Shown piece by piece: positions 23,269-23,418 of a stretch of 23,418 nucleotides of DNA (the first letter of the stretch is position 1; every line of letters begins with the position of its first letter). The translations under genes were made by a program, and so were the position numbers. Source of the stretch: Lachnospiraceae bacterium (GTDB lineage: Bacteria > Bacillota > Clostridia > Lachnospirales > Lachnospiraceae); the NCBI GenBank assembly GCA_900769115.1, contig CAAGFJ010000068.1, positions 1 through 23,418 on the forward strand, read 5' to 3'. The notes below the pieces were generated by a model, which saw only the letters and a list, made by a program, of their open reading frames with translations, did no database searches and had not been told where the DNA came from.

Positions 23269-23373
23269 CTTGCACAGCGTAAGTGACGGACGCGCATGTT
23301 GAAGGTTATGACCCCGGCTTTGGGGTGGTGTCATGTTGCCGCAGGCACATTCGCATTACGACTCGCACGCAGC
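23269..23373 (+). repeat. Dispersed 3'-flank repeat element, right copy
   Basis: Block A (27 bases, 23269-23295) is identical to the left copy's 121-147 read on the other strand. GGTTATGA (23304-23311), CGCAGGCAC (23340-23348) and ACGCAGC (23367-23373) follow with spacers of 8, 28 and 18. The 28-base spacer holds a hairpin (ATGA...TCAT outside, CCCC at 312-315 with GGGG at 322-325, counted from 23000). Both copies have the same orientation relative to the gene just upstream. No coding sequence is visible from 23257 to the window end. Confidence 0.8.
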
Positions 23374-23418
23374 AGACACTAATACTCCTTATAATAAGCG
23401 AACTCACGTAAAAGAAGA

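Overview
The window looks like a chromosomal segment of a low-to-moderate GC Gram-positive anaerobe of the class Clostridia, most likely the family Lachnospiraceae. The evidence is the strong AGGAGG-type ribosome binding sites, sigma-A-like promoters, a reverse-order rubrerythrin, an alanine/lysine-rich protein with a Lachnospiraceae-type C-terminal domain, a type 2 (Firmicutes) GalT, and an FMN riboswitch with a terminator platform. I cannot fix the genus from the sequence alone. No phage, transposase, CRISPR array, tRNA or rRNA gene was seen.

Layout. Positions 1-158 carry one copy of a roughly 105-base dispersed element; an inverted copy lies at 23269-23373. Between them, the left and middle parts are mostly on the minus strand: an AIM24/TIGR00266 protein, proC, a small membrane protein and a nitroreductase, an H1-histone-like protein, reverse rubrerythrin, then a helicase - HAD phosphatase - murF cluster. 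A DJ-1/PfpI gene and a plus-strand CYTH gene diverge from one palindromic promoter at 9989-10031. The CYTH gene then collides tail to tail with a minus-strand cluster read as ribE - ribBA - ribH - HAD phosphatase - degenerate LytS/YesM-like sensor - DUF1189-like membrane protein. That cluster starts at an FMN riboswitch with its own promoter. ribD lies upstream on the same strand with a separate promoter and no riboswitch of its own. From 18397 the plus strand carries galK - galE - galT (Leloir pathway) and a DHH-family phosphoesterase.

How the genes work together. RibD, RibE, RibBA and RibH cover every riboflavin step except dephosphorylation of the pyrimidine intermediate; the Cof-type HAD gene directly after ribH is a good candidate for that step. 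GalK, GalT and GalE convert galactose to UDP-glucose and glucose-1-phosphate. Rubrerythrin handles peroxide, behind a strong promoter whose start point lies inside a 12+12 bp dyad.

The points most worth a second look are: the repeat element placed 12 bases after a stop codon in both copies; a sensor kinase with asparagine in place of the phospho-accepting histidine; a PD-(D/E)XK nuclease fused to an iron-sulfur helicase; the symmetric twin extended -10 promoter; and the riboswitch position that leaves ribD out of direct FMN control. No wholly new multi-gene system was evident.
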